5,446 nt of DNA from an uncultured Lachnospiraceae bacterium. Lineage in GTDB: Bacteria > Bacillota > Clostridia > Lachnospirales > Lachnospiraceae. Location: the NCBI GenBank assembly GCA_947305345.1, contig CAMZDH010000052.1, positions 1 to 5,446 on the forward strand, written 5' to 3'. The translations under genes were made by a program, and so were the position numbers. A model generated the notes under the pieces. It ran no database searches, was not told the origin of the DNA, and worked only from the letters and a program-made list of their open reading frames with translations. Of this stretch, positions 5,085-5,446 are shown piece by piece. How positions within the stretch are numbered: position 1 is the first letter of the stretch; the number at the start of each line of letters is the position of its first letter.

Positions 5085-5446
5085 GCATTCCCGCTACAAA
5101 TATATAATAAAAAAGCAGGGGCGCGCGCCCCTGCATATGGTCATATTCACTATCGTCGAACGCCGCGGCGGCTTTGTAATCCTCCTCCGAAGGCAGTCCC
5201 TTGTTGATGAATATCCAGGAGGCCGCGCAGTGGAACTCTTCCTCCGCGACCTGGATCTTCAGCTCGTCCGCGACGGCCTTCACCAGACCGATCGTCGATT
5301 TTCCGGACGCCGACGTGCTGAAGTTCACGATCTCGCCGATCCTGTCCTGATTTCTCTTTAAAAATTCCTTGACCTCCCGGTCGATGTTCGCGGCGTACAT
5401 CGCGTTCACGAGGAACAGCCGGTCGACAGGCGCCGAAAGATCGTTC
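5068..5446 (-). CDS. Flavodoxin-family protein, C-terminal part (5' end beyond window)
   Basis: Flavodoxin-family proteins bind FMN and act as small electron carriers or oxidoreductases. The frame is open to the window edge and shows the second half of the fold. LFLVNAMYAANIDREVKEFL resembles the conserved x-x-G-x-x-Y-A-G-x-I segment. IGEIVNFSTSASGKST is the central strand and flavin loop. FHCAASWIFINKGLPSEEDYKAAAAF is the family's C-terminal cysteine-containing strand with the K-G-x-P-x-E-E-D motif. Homologues usually end a few residues after this motif. Here the frame continues about 27 residues past the AAAAF stretch, through a terminator hairpin and the -35 box of the next promoter, to a TGA at 5068-5070. 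Out-of-frame TAG-TGA stops at 5147-5152 mark where the gene would naturally end, so the true 3' end may be near 5147. Same strand as the dehydrogenase operon but a separate transcription unit; no functional link is shown. Confidence 0.8.
   Translation of the reverse strand, partial: NDLSAPVDRLFLVNAMYAANIDREVKEFLKRNQDRIGEIVNFSTSASGKSTIGLVKAVADELKIQVAEEEFHCAASWIFINKGLPSEEDYKAAAAFDDSEYDHMQGRAPLLFYYIFVAGMLDNDP
5101..5134 (-). terminator. Rho-independent terminator of the flavodoxin-family gene
   Basis: A perfect 20-bp palindrome at 5115-5134 (gcaggggcgc followed by its reverse complement) would fold in RNA into an 8-bp GC-rich stem with a GCGC tetraloop. On the minus strand it is followed by TTTTTT (5109-5114) and then ATTATATA. 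The polarity fits transcription leaving the flavodoxin gene. It insulates that gene from the operon promoter, whose -35 begins 17 bases beyond the T-rich tail. Confidence 0.92.

Overview
The window looks like a chromosomal segment of a GC-rich Bacillota, most plausibly an anaerobic Clostridia/Lachnospirales-type bacterium. This assignment is an inference. It rests on strong GGAGG-type ribosome binding sites, a near-consensus sigma-A promoter, a U-tailed hairpin terminator, and E1/E2 proteins of a style I associate with that group. Every gene I can support lies on the minus strand, so transcription runs from high to low coordinates.

Layout in transcription order: (1) 5446 to about 5147 (open frame to 5068), the C-terminal part of a flavodoxin-family gene, cut by the window edge and followed by a strong intrinsic terminator at 5101-5134. 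(2) 5084-4967, a regulatory region with a TTGACA-17-TAGAAT promoter. A 29-bp perfect inverted repeat covers the -10 box and probable start site, and extra TGTGAA-type half-sites lie in the leader. (3) 4966-4202, a DeoR-family transcriptional regulator. (4) 4167-2896, the E2 acyltransferase of a 2-oxo acid dehydrogenase complex. (5) 2883-1528, the E3 dihydrolipoamide dehydrogenase. (6) 1462 to beyond position 1, a thiamine-diphosphate E1 that appears to be a fused alpha-beta polypeptide. Its alpha part is complete here and its beta part is just beginning at the edge.

Genes 3-6 have short gaps (34, 12 and 65 bp), each with its own ribosome binding site. I see no convincing internal promoter or terminator, so they read as one operon, regulator-E2-E3-E1(alpha-beta). 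Together E1, E2 and E3 would decarboxylate a 2-oxo acid (or cleave acetoin), move the acyl group through the E2 lipoyl lysine to CoA, and pass electrons to NAD+. The DeoR-type protein probably represses its own operon through the palindrome and, as is common in its family, may be released by a phosphorylated sugar-type metabolite.

The enzyme families are well known. The parts most worth a second look are the unusual operon order with a DeoR regulator, the operator architecture, an insertion in the E1 thiamine-diphosphate motif, the unidentified substrate, and a flavodoxin reading frame that runs through its own terminator and the next promoter, with tandem stops waiting one base out of frame. 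No RNA genes, CRISPR arrays, insertion sequences or attachment sites were seen, and no gene-free stretch exceeds about 180 bases.
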